A stretch of 64,000 bases of DNA from Candidatus Kapaibacterium sp. (GTDB taxonomy: Bacteria > Bacteroidota > Ignavibacteria > Kapaibacteriales > UBA2268): the NCBI GenBank assembly GCA_023957315.1, contig JAMLHE010000010.1:41974-105973 (forward strand), written 5' to 3'. Below the pieces are notes generated by a model. It saw only the letters and a program-made list of their open reading frames with translations, was not told the DNA's origin and searched no databases. Shown one piece after another: positions 35,641 to 44,743 of this stretch. The position numbers were made by a program, and so were the translations under genes. How positions within the stretch are numbered: the stretch's first letter is position 1; each line of letters opens with the position of its first letter.

Positions 35641-35735
35641 TTTCGACTTTTACGTATGAATTTTACTTTTTGTACGTCTTAATTTGATATGCTTCAAATG
35701 AAGCATGATTTTGGCTTTACAAAAGAAAAAGATTC

Positions 35736-36872
35736 ATGAGTGATACTATAGATTGTATTTATTGTAAGAGTGACAGAATTACAAGACACGGTAAGAGCCC
35801 TATTGGTAAGACACGTATGAGATGTCGTGATTGCGGCAGAACTTGGGTGTTGGTCTATGACAATGAGAAGACCGATATTGGTGATTTGGCGGCAGATTAT
35901 CTCTTGGGAAGTACATACCGAGACTTAGCAGATATGCATAAAAGTTCCCCACGTCGAATCAACCAAAAGCTCCGCGATTATCTGAAAGGATTTCCGCATT
36001 GGGAAAATTATATTGATTCATTGGTTGACTCGCACCACCCAAAACAAATCATTCTTGCCGGAAAAAGTTTTGCTTGTTCGGTTGGGGATAATGAAAGCAA
36101 CACAATGTTTGCCATATTTGCCATTGATGCTCTTTCGGGCTTTGTTCTGGCATATGACGTAGCCAACGAAGATACGGCAGAAATTTGGGACAAGATGCTT
36201 CACAGAATGTCCCGACGAAAAATAAAATGCGATAGTTTCATGTCAAATGGTACAGAAGCTGTCCTAAAGTCAGTAACGAAGTATTATCCTAATGCCGATA
36301 ATAAAATACTATTTCATCGAAATTCTCGCGAAAAAGAGCTTGCCTGTTGTGTGATGAGAATTCCCGTAAATTATAAGCTGATGAACGAAGCCGCAAGGAT
36401 TATGGTATCGCTTGATAACAAAACAGTACTCGAACAACTCGGTATCAATGATTACAGGCAACTTATGGATTATTTCATTTCTCATCAAATTGAATTTACT
36501 GAAAAATTGCGTCAAAAATTGGATACAAAGCCAAATCACAAGAATGACGCTCTGATTGTAAAATTTCAAGAACGATTTGATAAATTTTACATGCTGAAAG
36601 AAGACCCCGAGCCTATAATTAATGCTTGGATAGCAAACACAATGCTCTACAAGAACGGATATACATATAATAGCTTCACGCTATACTCACAAAAAATGAT
36701 AGAAATGAATCTCAAGCAATATGCAACTGGCGTCGTACCTAATGGGGCGAATAATTTTCGGGACGATGGCGAAACCAAAAACTTTCTGCTCGATATAGCT
36801 GTTCGAGCTTTAGAATTACCTGTCTTGACTCATGATTGTGGGCTTCACTACGAAAACTGTTTTTTATTATAA
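35736..36872 (+). CDS. Transposase-like protein with N-terminal zinc ribbon
   Basis: A 378-residue protein. A zinc ribbon (C7, C10, C30, C33) with the CRDCGRTWVL ending is typical of IS1/IS1595-type transposases, followed by a helix-turn-helix (YLLGSTYRDLADMHKSSPRRINQKL) and a DDE-like core: FAIDALSGFVLAYDV with the first acid and CDSFMSNGTEAVL for the second. The third acid is not certain. I see no terminal inverted repeats or target-site duplication at its ends and no other copy in the window, so it may be a domesticated, immobile relative instead of an active insertion sequence. The C-terminal NGANNFRDDGE and ALELPVLTHDC segments are not familiar. Confidence 0.65.
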   Translation: MSDTIDCIYCKSDRITRHGKSPIGKTRMRCRDCGRTWVLVYDNEKTDIGDLAADYLLGSTYRDLADMHKSSPRRINQKLRDYLKGFPHWENYIDSLVDSHHPKQIILAGKSFACSVGDNESNTMFAIFAIDALSGFVLAYDVANEDTAEIWDKMLHRMSRRKIKCDSFMSNGTEAVLKSVTKYYPNADNKILFHRNSREKELACCVMRIPVNYKLMNEAARIMVSLDNKTVLEQLGINDYRQLMDYFISHQIEFTEKLRQKLDTKPNHKNDALIVKFQERFDKFYMLKEDPEPIINAWIANTMLYKNGYTYNSFTLYSQKMIEMNLKQYATGVVPNGANNFRDDGETKNFLLDIAVRALELPVLTHDCGLHYENCFLL

Positions 36873-37065
36873 CACTTTTCAACATAATATACGTCTTTAT
36901 TTCTTGTTATTCATTTAAGAAAATTGAATATCTGTTCGATATGTTAATTTAAAATAATTTTCTAAATTTGAATTCTTAACTATTAACTTGTATTGTAAGA
37001 AAAATTTTCGTACTTTACTTAAAATTTTAATTGTGAAAAAATAATATTAAAATGAGAAAAAAATA

Positions 37066-38796
37066 ATGAAAATTTCGGAAAATGAATTGCTTGACTTTCT
37101 ACCTTTTGGTGTAGCTCTAATACAAAAGGATTTGAGATTACGACTTGCCAATAATAAGTTCGCAGAACTTACCGGCATGAAACAAGATGCAAGCTTAAGA
37201 ACTTCGGAGTCGAGATTTGCGAACACTGATGTAATTCTAAACATCAAGCGAGTTTTCGAATCCGGCGAGGAGGCAGTTCAATATGTTTCCGGTAGTCCAA
37301 ACGAAATCAGAACAGACTATAATGTTGCGACTTTCATTCCACTTTTCGCCCAAAACGGTGATATCAAAGAAGTTCTTTGCATTTTCCATGGAACTGCAGA
37401 ATCAGGTCATTGGCAGAAAGAATTCAACATTTTGTTTGAAAAAGTCCCGTGCTATATTTCGATAGTTGACAAAAATTTAAAAGTTCTTCGTGCTAATGAG
37501 AGATACCGCGACACTTTCGGCGAAAGTCATTGCATCTTTAACACCGAGCAATCCAAAAAACGTGGATACGAATACATGACTTCACCAACAGTTCTTGCAT
37601 TTACCGAAGGTATGGAGCAAATTGGTGCTCAAGTCGGGGTGACCAAATCCGGCGAAAAAGCCCATTTGATGATTTCGACAATTCCAATTGCTAAAAATCC
37701 CGATGGCGTATCGCATGTAATGGAAATCGCTGCCGATATAACGGAATTGAACCAACTTCAAGAACAATTGCACCACGCACATGACTTTTATTCAGATTTG
37801 ATTGAAAGTTCTGCCGATGGTATTGTCGCCTTGACTCATAGGGGTAAAGTTCAGATATTCAACTCTGCCGCCCGTGACATGCTGAAATGGTCATTACAAC
37901 GGAAGCCCGGAATTCCAAAAATTCAAGAATTGATGCCAAAGGAATTCTTTGAAGATTATGACGAAGACGGAAGCATTATCAAAAACAAAGAATTCAATAT
38001 CGTTGCTACTGATGGTTCGGAAATCCCCGTCAGAATGAATGCTTTCATAATCCGTACTAAGAAAAACGTAATGGGTAGAGTCGCTTTTTTGCAAGATTTA
38101 CGCAAAATCAAAGAGCTCGAACATGAAAAATTGATGTTGGAACAAGATGCTGTTTCGACTACATTCCTTGCTTTGGAAAGCAACATCGATTTATTACTCT
38201 TAGAACAGAACAGATATTTAGACGATTACGAAAATCTTCGCAACACTTCTACTAAAGAAGTACTCGATAAAGCTTGGGCAAATTTGCGTACTAAATTCGA
38301 AATAAAGAACAAAATTATAAATATTTTTGTAACGATTGCCAAAGGCTATCAAATCAATTTTCAAAACCAAAATATTAACAAAATAATCGAAGAAGTTTAT
38401 TCCGAATTCAAAGAAGTTGCATCATCTCAAAACGTGACCATCAATCTCAGTTTTGCCGGGAATTTAGATAAAATAAAAACTGACAAGTATGCCTTGTATT
38501 CATTGTTGCAAATTCTTATCTCCAACGGAATTGATGCTGCCTCAGTATCGGGAAATAACGGCAGGCTCGAACTGGCAGTTGGTATAGACAAGAACAAACT
38601 CTTAATCGAAATCGTTGATAATGGCGCTGTAATCCCGAAGGAATCATTAGAAAATTATTTCAAAATCAAAGAAAGCCGCGAAACTCGGTTGGGTTTGTTG
38701 ACTGCGGCAATGATTACAGAATTGCTCAAAGGAAAGATTATCGCTCAATCAAGCACTCAAATGGGCAACTCGTTCAGAATAGAATTGCCCATCTAA
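37066..38796 (+). CDS. Multi-PAS protein with degenerate histidine-kinase core
   Basis: A 576-residue cytoplasmic protein with no signal peptide or membrane helix. Three PAS domains (about 5-120, 125-230 and 240-350) are followed by a helical segment and an ATPase-like domain with ISNGIDAA (N box region), IVDNGAVIPKE (G1) and RLGLLTAAMITELLKG (G2). The helical segment, where a kinase would carry HExxTP, reads LEHEKLMLEQDAVSTTFLALES, with no acceptor histidine in a recognisable context. The glycine-rich boxes are weakened. It could be a signalling protein that binds but does not transfer phosphate, or belong to an unusual kinase subfamily. It is monocistronic and lacks a regulator gene nearby. 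Confidence 0.75.
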   Translation: MKISENELLDFLPFGVALIQKDLRLRLANNKFAELTGMKQDASLRTSESRFANTDVILNIKRVFESGEEAVQYVSGSPNEIRTDYNVATFIPLFAQNGDIKEVLCIFHGTAESGHWQKEFNILFEKVPCYISIVDKNLKVLRANERYRDTFGESHCIFNTEQSKKRGYEYMTSPTVLAFTEGMEQIGAQVGVTKSGEKAHLMISTIPIAKNPDGVSHVMEIAADITELNQLQEQLHHAHDFYSDLIESSADGIVALTHRGKVQIFNSAARDMLKWSLQRKPGIPKIQELMPKEFFEDYDEDGSIIKNKEFNIVATDGSEIPVRMNAFIIRTKKNVMGRVAFLQDLRKIKELEHEKLMLEQDAVSTTFLALESNIDLLLLEQNRYLDDYENLRNTSTKEVLDKAWANLRTKFEIKNKIINIFVTIAKGYQINFQNQNINKIIEEVYSEFKEVASSQNVTINLSFAGNLDKIKTDKYALYSLLQILISNGIDAASVSGNNGRLELAVGIDKNKLLIEIVDNGAVIPKESLENYFKIKESRETRLGLLTAAMITELLKGKIIAQSSTQMGNSFRIELPI

Positions 38797-38810
38797 TAAA
38801 TTTCTTTTTA

Positions 38811-40361
38811 TTAAGGTATGTCTATGAACAGCGGTGCGTCGGGACCAACCGGCAATCCTAAGAGTATCCATATAATCATGAATATAGACCAAGCTATAAA
38901 GAACACGAAAGTATAAGGCAACATTACCGATACAATTGTGCCGATTCCTGCTTTTTTATCATATTTTGCAAAAAATGCTACTATCAATGCAAAATAGGAC
39001 ATCATAGGCGAAATTATGTTTGAGACACTATCGCCAACGCGGTAAGCCGCTTGGACAAACTCCGGGGAATAGCCCAAAAGCATAAACATGGGAATGAAAA
39101 TTGGTGCCATCAGTGCCCATTTTGCCGATGCACTCCCCATAACAAGGTTCATTACCGAGGTGAGGGCAATAAAAGCTAAAATAAGCGGTATTGGTCCCAA
39201 TCCTGACGATTGCAATACAAGCGCCCCTTCTACTGCAAATATTTTTCCGAGATTAGTCCAATTGAAGTAAGCTACGAATTGAGCTGCAAAAAATGTAAGC
39301 ACGATGTATAGACCGAGTGCTTCCATTGATTTACCCATTCCTCGCATTACGTCCGAATCGCTTTTTATAGTTCCTGCACCAATTCCATATGAAATACCTG
39401 CAAATGCTGCCCCAAGGAAAATAAATGCAACGATACCGCGCATAAACGGCGAACGCAATACGCTGCGAACCCCTGTCTCTGGGTCAATATCACCACGCAG
39501 GAAGCCATCTTCGGGGATGACACCGATAGCTAAAACAACTGCAAATATAAGTGATGCAATAATAGCATACATCAGCCCCTTTTTCTCGCTTTGTGTTAGT
39601 TTCCGCAACTCTTCTTTTTCAAGCGTACCCTCATAATCGCCTAATCTCGGCATAACAATTTTCTCTGTAACCCAAGTGCCAGCGAGTGCAATCAATGGTA
39701 CTGAAGCAACTAAAAAATAATAGTTTGAAGCGGGATTGACAGTATAACTTGGGTCTATGATTCGAGCGGCTTCTTCGGATAGCCCTGCTAAAAGTGGGTC
39801 AATTGTGCCTAATAATAAATTTGCACTATATCCACCGGAAACACCTGCAAAAGCAGCAGCAATGCCCCCAATAGGATGCCTGCCTACGGCATGGAAAATT
39901 ATACCACCCAAAGGAACAAGCAAAACATAACCAACTTCGCTTGCAGTATTGGAAATAATACCTGCGAGTATAATTACGAAAGTCAATAATTTGCGAGGAG
40001 ACGAAATAACAAGCAACCTTAAAGAAGTACCAATCAAACCCGAACTCTCGGCAATTCCGATACCCAACATTGCAACTAATACAGTACCGAGTGGAGCAAA
40101 TGACGTAAAATTTGTCACCATCTTGGTGATTATCATGTGTATGCCTTGCTCGGATAATAAGTTTACAGGCTCGATTAATTCGCCCGTACTCGGATGGTCA
40201 GCTGTGAAACCAATCAAAGAGGCTATCCATGACATTATAACGACTGCAATAGCCAATAGTGCAAACAAAGTAGCAGGATGTGGGAGAGCGTTCCCTAATT
40301 TTTCGACAATCAATAAAAAATTGCCGATTAAATCTCGTTTGGTACTTTCTTTTTTAGTCAT
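38811..40361 (-). CDS. AbgT-family transporter
   Basis: A 516-residue inner-membrane protein with about a dozen membrane helices. [61 protein letters not shown] and [37 protein letters not shown] are the AbgT family landmarks. Characterised members import p-aminobenzoyl-glutamate or export sulphonamide-like antimetabolites using the proton gradient. The substrate here is not known. It converges on the PAS protein gene with 14 nt between the two stops and stands as a single gene. Confidence 0.92.
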   Translation of the reverse strand: MTKKESTKRDLIGNFLLIVEKLGNALPHPATLFALLAIAVVIMSWIASLIGFTADHPSTGELIEPVNLLSEQGIHMIITKMVTNFTSFAPLGTVLVAMLGIGIAESSGLIGTSLRLLVISSPRKLLTFVIILAGIISNTASEVGYVLLVPLGGIIFHAVGRHPIGGIAAAFAGVSGGYSANLLLGTIDPLLAGLSEEAARIIDPSYTVNPASNYYFLVASVPLIALAGTWVTEKIVMPRLGDYEGTLEKEELRKLTQSEKKGLMYAIIASLIFAVVLAIGVIPEDGFLRGDIDPETGVRSVLRSPFMRGIVAFIFLGAAFAGISYGIGAGTIKSDSDVMRGMGKSMEALGLYIVLTFFAAQFVAYFNWTNLGKIFAVEGALVLQSSGLGPIPLILAFIALTSVMNLVMGSASAKWALMAPIFIPMFMLLGYSPEFVQAAYRVGDSVSNIISPMMSYFALIVAFFAKYDKKAGIGTIVSVMLPYTFVFFIAWSIFMIIWILLGLPVGPDAPLFIDIP

Positions 40362-40441
40362 TCGTTTTGCTATTTATTGAAAAATCAAACTGAAATAGAC
40401 AACAAGTGATTTGATTTATTTTTTAGTAAAAATAAAAATTA

Positions 40442-41458
40442 TTAAGAGTTTTTAGGTAAGCTGAGGTAACTTGCGTCTCCGGTAACTTCCAAACCGGAAT
40501 ACTTTGCATGGTCCGAATAGATTAATTCCGAATTGCGACCCTTAAACTTGTAAAGTTCGAGTTCGATTTCCGAGTTCAAGGATTCAGTTACTCGTTCGAG
40601 CATTTGTTTTTCATACGGCGCTTTGAGCAATCCACCGGCAGCCCTTTTGACCTTCACATTTAGGATATATTTGCTGTCATAAACACGGAAATCAATCATT
40701 TCATCATTAATTTCCAAATGAGAAAGTTTCGCACCGGTATAAGTTGCAAATCTGTATAATTTATCATTCACCAACAGTCCCATCAACAAACCTTTGAAAG
40801 AGCCTACTACCCATGGAATTCTCGCTACCGAAGCCATGAAAGAAGTACCCTTATGCGTAAAGTGATTGCTTTGCATCCATACATAAGCGGACGGGAATGA
40901 TTTGCCCCAATCTTTTTCAATGTAACCTTTGCCCCGAGCAAGAATATAAACTTTATCGTTGACTAAGAGTTTGCCTTCGATTTTGTGATTCATGCTCAAT
41001 ACGCCGTGATTGCATTCCATTGTGGGTACAAATCCGTACCATCCCATTGCACCGGGCGAAAAAGTTGTAACGGGCCAAGGAGTCAAATCACTCAATTTAA
41101 TGTGACCGTAAGTTAATGAATCCTCTCGGCGAATATCAATAAAAATTTCGCGATTATTGAATACACATTCTCCGATTTGGATTTCAAAAGGTTTATCAGA
41201 TGCTCGGAAATCTTTTAAATCAAATCGGTAATATGTAGTTTGGTTGCTTTTGCCATCAATGAATTGTATGAATGCGTGTTCTTTGGATTTGTCCTTGGAT
41301 TTGAAAATTCCCGGGATTATTGATACAATGCTTTCGCCATTGTAGCTGACATTTTTGTAATACCAACCCTCGAAGAAAGTTCCTCGTTTGTTTGCACCAT
41401 GATAATGCTCAGGATTCCATATTTTGCTCAAAAATGACATCGGATTTTTCAAATTCAT
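40442..41458 (-). CDS. Tocopherol-cyclase-like protein
   Basis: A 338-residue soluble protein with the family start HYHGANKRGTFFEGWYYKNV (19-38) and further landmarks FSPGAMGWYGFVPTMEC, GKGYIEKDWGKSFPSAYVWMQSNHF and SVARIPWVVG. Plant and cyanobacterial members cyclise tocopherol precursors; bacterial homologues outside cyanobacteria have unknown substrates, and the organism shows no other tocopherol gene here. The beta-rich fold resembles carotenoid/lipid-binding lipocalin-like barrels. Start is the ATG at 41458; it diverges from the next gene across a spacer of 111 bp. Confidence 0.85.
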   Translation of the reverse strand: MNLKNPMSFLSKIWNPEHYHGANKRGTFFEGWYYKNVSYNGESIVSIIPGIFKSKDKSKEHAFIQFIDGKSNQTTYYRFDLKDFRASDKPFEIQIGECVFNNREIFIDIRREDSLTYGHIKLSDLTPWPVTTFSPGAMGWYGFVPTMECNHGVLSMNHKIEGKLLVNDKVYILARGKGYIEKDWGKSFPSAYVWMQSNHFTHKGTSFMASVARIPWVVGSFKGLLMGLLVNDKLYRFATYTGAKLSHLEINDEMIDFRVYDSKYILNVKVKRAAGGLLKAPYEKQMLERVTESLNSEIELELYKFKGRNSELIYSDHAKYSGLEVTGDASYLSLPKNS

Positions 41459-41569
41459 ATAAACAGATTTGCCAATACATTATTGCACATCATTTTTGCC
41501 AAAATGCACTAATTTTTGAACTATATTGTTTATTTTTACATAATAAATATCAACAAATTCAGAAAAAAA

Positions 41570-42166
41570 TTGACCGATTTACAAATACACGAAATTTGCA
41601 AAAAACTTGTAGCTCAAGACGGCTTAGTAATTTTGCCCGAAGAGTTGTTCAGTTCTGCTTCTCCGTCACAAGCAAAAATAGTTATGGATTATTTGCCCAA
41701 ATCCACATTGATTAATCTGCCTCATCGCGAAATCGAATTCTTCGAATGGCTCAAATTAGCCGATAGACCCGTATGGGATGACTTATGGGAAGATGAAGCA
41801 ATCTCACCATACGTAGTAAGTATTGCTTTTTTGCCGTTCTTGATTTATTCCGATTATCGTGGTTTCTTAATTTGCGATTTGACCAAAAACGACAATTACT
41901 ACTTCACCGAAGACCATATGGTGGACGATGAATCAAAGCTCTTGGTCGAATCATCGAAAACATTGTTCTTGGAAAAAAAGCAAATGAGTTTGGCTCAAAT
42001 TCTCGCTTTGCAAATATCAGTCAGTCCGATTGACATTTGGCATTTCGCATTCAAAAGCAAAATTACGGTCGAAAGTGCAAAAAAAGCCGTTGCCGAACTT
42101 GTTGCCGATGGTGTTTTGGTGCATTTGAAAAGTGCAGAACATTTGACATCATTCATTGATTTGTAA
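41570..42166 (+). CDS. Hypothetical protein upstream of aspartokinase
   Basis: Not recognised. The frame lacks an ATG near its 5' end; a TTG at 41570 gives 198 residues (starting TDLQIHEICKKLV after the initiator) and another TTG at 41516 would add 18 residues of unlikely, AT-driven sequence. The C-terminal third (ISVSPIDIWHFAFKSKITVESAKKAVAELVADGVL) reads like a winged-helix or MarR-like segment. It ends two nucleotides before the aspartokinase start, so the two are co-transcribed. No enzyme motif. Confidence 0.6.
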   Translation: MTDLQIHEICKKLVAQDGLVILPEELFSSASPSQAKIVMDYLPKSTLINLPHREIEFFEWLKLADRPVWDDLWEDEAISPYVVSIAFLPFLIYSDYRGFLICDLTKNDNYYFTEDHMVDDESKLLVESSKTLFLEKKQMSLAQILALQISVSPIDIWHFAFKSKITVESAKKAVAELVADGVLVHLKSAEHLTSFIDL

Positions 42167-42167
42167 T

Positions 42168-43538
42168 ATGCCCAAAATCCTCAAATTCGGTGGCACATCT
42201 GTCGGTACGGCATTTGCAATTAAGCAGCTTATTTCAATAATCAAATCCTCTCCCAAAGGTTCGGTTGCTGTTTTTTCAGCTTTTGCCAAAGTAACTGATT
42301 TGATTAGCGAATCTACGGAAATTGCATTGACCAATTTGGCAAAAGCTCAAGAATTCGTTTATAGAATTGAAATGCGAGCTTTAGGTTTGATAGAGGAAGT
42401 AATTACGGATTCTGAGCTAATCCGTCAAGCGGAGCATCAGGTACAAACTCATCTGAATGAATTGAATGAATTATTGGAAAGCATAAGTTTTTTGAAAGAA
42501 TGCCACGGCTCGGCAATTGATTCGGCTCTGGCTAAGGGTGAATTGGTTTCCTCCACGGTCATTCATTTTGCACTGTTAGATTCAGGAATCAAATCATATC
42601 TTGCCGATTCGCGAGATTTTATGATAAGCGATAGCAATTATTGTCACGCAAACCCGCAATACGACTTGATTACCGAGAAGATTAGAAGTGAACTCATTGA
42701 GCCAATGATTGAAGGTGATTATCATATTGCTGTTACGCAAGGATTCATTGGGCGAAGCACACAATTGAAAACAACGACTCTTGGCAGAGGCGGTTCGGAT
42801 TTTTCGGCATCAATAATTGGTGCTTGTATGGCGAAAAACGACTATGCAATTGATTCGATTGATATTTATACTGACGTTAATGGAGTGATGACAGCCGACC
42901 CGAGATTGGTCCCAAATGCCAAAAGTATAGACAAAATTTCAATCAGCGAAATGCTCGAAATGTCATATTTTGGGGCAAAAGTTCTTCATCCCAAGACTAT
43001 TTTGCCGGCTTTGGAAGCCCAAATCCCTGTAAACGTCATGAATACGATGAACAGTGCCTTTTCTGGGACTAAGATTATCAACGAAGATGTTGACTCGGAA
43101 TCTGCAATTCATTCGATTATCAATTTAAAAAATTTATATATTTTCCGGATTTCGGCTGACGATGTAAAAGCTTGTACAAATGAAGTGCATAATCTTTCGC
43201 AGCGAATAATGGCAACGAATTCTACGATTTTATATAGCTCAGTAATTGCATATAAGGGACTGATTATCGCAATGGTACCGGACAAAACAAATTTGATGGT
43301 GCTTCAGTCAAACGGAAAAACTCCCGAAGCAATTTTCGGATGTGCGATTACGGGTGAAAATTTGAGTTTGAATGATGATATAATGTCAATTTCCAAAATG
43401 GTTGAACTTGGCATCACGAAGCCGAAAATTGATTTCTACCAAAGCCCAACGGGCAACTCGATTATCATCACTTGTGATACTTCATTAGATTTGCAGCAGA
43501 TTCACGACAAGTTGGTTATTCGGGCAATTGCTCAATAA
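42168..43538 (+). CDS. lysC: Aspartate kinase
   Basis: A 456-residue monofunctional aspartokinase, first enzyme of lysine, threonine and methionine synthesis. KFGGTSVG at 6-13 binds ATP, TTLGRGGSDFSA and TDVNGVMTADPR are the catalytic landmarks, and tandem ACT domains follow from about 310 for feedback control. No homoserine dehydrogenase domain is fused. Start ATG 42168 lies one base after the preceding stop. The 3' end overlaps the converging mnmA gene by 23 nt. The symbol lysC is used generically; which amino acid inhibits it cannot be told. Confidence 0.93.
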   Translation: MPKILKFGGTSVGTAFAIKQLISIIKSSPKGSVAVFSAFAKVTDLISESTEIALTNLAKAQEFVYRIEMRALGLIEEVITDSELIRQAEHQVQTHLNELNELLESISFLKECHGSAIDSALAKGELVSSTVIHFALLDSGIKSYLADSRDFMISDSNYCHANPQYDLITEKIRSELIEPMIEGDYHIAVTQGFIGRSTQLKTTTLGRGGSDFSASIIGACMAKNDYAIDSIDIYTDVNGVMTADPRLVPNAKSIDKISISEMLEMSYFGAKVLHPKTILPALEAQIPVNVMNTMNSAFSGTKIINEDVDSESAIHSIINLKNLYIFRISADDVKACTNEVHNLSQRIMATNSTILYSSVIAYKGLIIAMVPDKTNLMVLQSNGKTPEAIFGCAITGENLSLNDDIMSISKMVELGITKPKIDFYQSPTGNSIIITCDTSLDLQQIHDKLVIRAIAQ

Positions 43539-44583
43539 CACCACCGCCAAGGCAGTATCCATTATCGTAAAAAATAGAAAATTGTCCGTCCGCAATCCCC
43601 TGGTCGGGTTCGTCCAATTCTACTAATGCACGGTTATCGGGTAACAGTTGAATTTTGCAATTGTATTTCTGAGCTCCATGCCTTATTTTAACTTGCAAAG
43701 TATCGGTCGCGGGTGCAGTGGTAATCCAATTCAAATTATAAACGGCAAATTTATCGTGCGAGGTCTTGTTAGTTTGGCTATCTTTTGAAATGTAAACTAT
43801 ATTTTGCTCAATGTCCTTTTTGACAACATACCAAGGACCGCCACTCAAACCCAATCCTGTCCTTTGTCCGATAGTATGAAACCAGAAACCCTTGTGTTTG
43901 CCAATCGTTTTGCCGCTTTCGATTTCGACAATGTCGCCAATTTTCTCGCCAAGATGAAATTTGATGAAATCATTATACTTAATTTTTCCCAAGAAACAAA
44001 TCCCTTGCGAATCCTTGCGCTGTGAATTCGGTAAATCAAAATCCTTAGCCAATTGCCTAATCTGAGCCTTGTTATATGGTCCGAGCGGAAAAAGAATCTT
44101 CGAAAGCTGCGATTGGTCTAAATATGTCAAAAAATAAGTCTGGCACTTCACAGGGTCAGGCGATTCCTTCAAATAGAACAATCCGTCAACTTCTTCGATT
44201 GCGGCATAATGTCCCGAGGCAACTTTATCGAATTTCTTGAGCAAATCAACTTTCGAGAAAAATTGACCAAATTTGATATGACGATTGCACATAATGTCCG
44301 GGCTTGGCGTCCTTCCGGCTTTTAGCTCAGTAATCGTGTATTCGACCACAGTATTGAGGTATTCCTCCTGCATATTTACTATTTCGAGCGGAACTCCGGC
44401 AGCATCGCAAACTTTCCGTGCAAAATCCAAATCCTCTTCCCAAGGGCAATCACCCAAAAAAGCAAGCTCTTCCTCAAGCCAGATTTTGAGATAAAAAGCC
44501 GTCAATTCATGCCCTTGCGACTTGAGCAAATTTAATGCTACTGAGCTGTCAACTCCACCTGATAACAAAACTGCAATTTTCAT
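43516..44583 (-). CDS. mnmA: tRNA-specific 2-thiouridylase MnmA
   Basis: A 355-residue enzyme that thiolates U34 of tRNA-Lys, -Glu and -Gln. PP-loop SGGVDSS at 8-14, catalytic cysteine C99 in DIMCNRHIKF and the persulphide cysteine C196 in DSQGICFLGK; KCQTYFL and the C-terminal beta-barrel follow. Length is normal. The reading frame overlaps the converging aspartokinase gene by 23 nt at the 3' ends, an unusual but plausible packing that would generate complementary transcripts. Promoter should be in the 160-bp spacer shared with the peptidase gene. Confidence 0.95.
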   Translation of the reverse strand: MKIAVLLSGGVDSSVALNLLKSQGHELTAFYLKIWLEEELAFLGDCPWEEDLDFARKVCDAAGVPLEIVNMQEEYLNTVVEYTITELKAGRTPSPDIMCNRHIKFGQFFSKVDLLKKFDKVASGHYAAIEEVDGLFYLKESPDPVKCQTYFLTYLDQSQLSKILFPLGPYNKAQIRQLAKDFDLPNSQRKDSQGICFLGKIKYNDFIKFHLGEKIGDIVEIESGKTIGKHKGFWFHTIGQRTGLGLSGGPWYVVKKDIEQNIVYISKDSQTNKTSHDKFAVYNLNWITTAPATDTLQVKIRHGAQKYNCKIQLLPDNRALVELDEPDQGIADGQFSIFYDNGYCLGGGVIEQLPE

Positions 44584-44680
44584 TTTATCTATTATGCCCT
44601 ATTACGTCTATATTTTGAATGATTCTCGGTTTGATAAATACGAAAATCAGCAATTATTATTAATATTGTGGCGTATTTTC

Positions 44681-44711
44681 TTGAAAATATTGTAATAATA
44701 AGTTATTTTTG
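44681..44711 (+). promoter_or_regulatory. Candidate promoter of M28 peptidase operon
   Basis: TTG at 44681-44683 and TATTTTTG at 44704-44711 are 20 nt apart, fitting the Bacteroidota pattern TTG-TAnnTTTG. The start codon lies 33 nt downstream. Confidence 0.4.
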
Positions 44712-44743
44712 AAAGAGTTAATTAAAAATATGTTAGGTACGAT

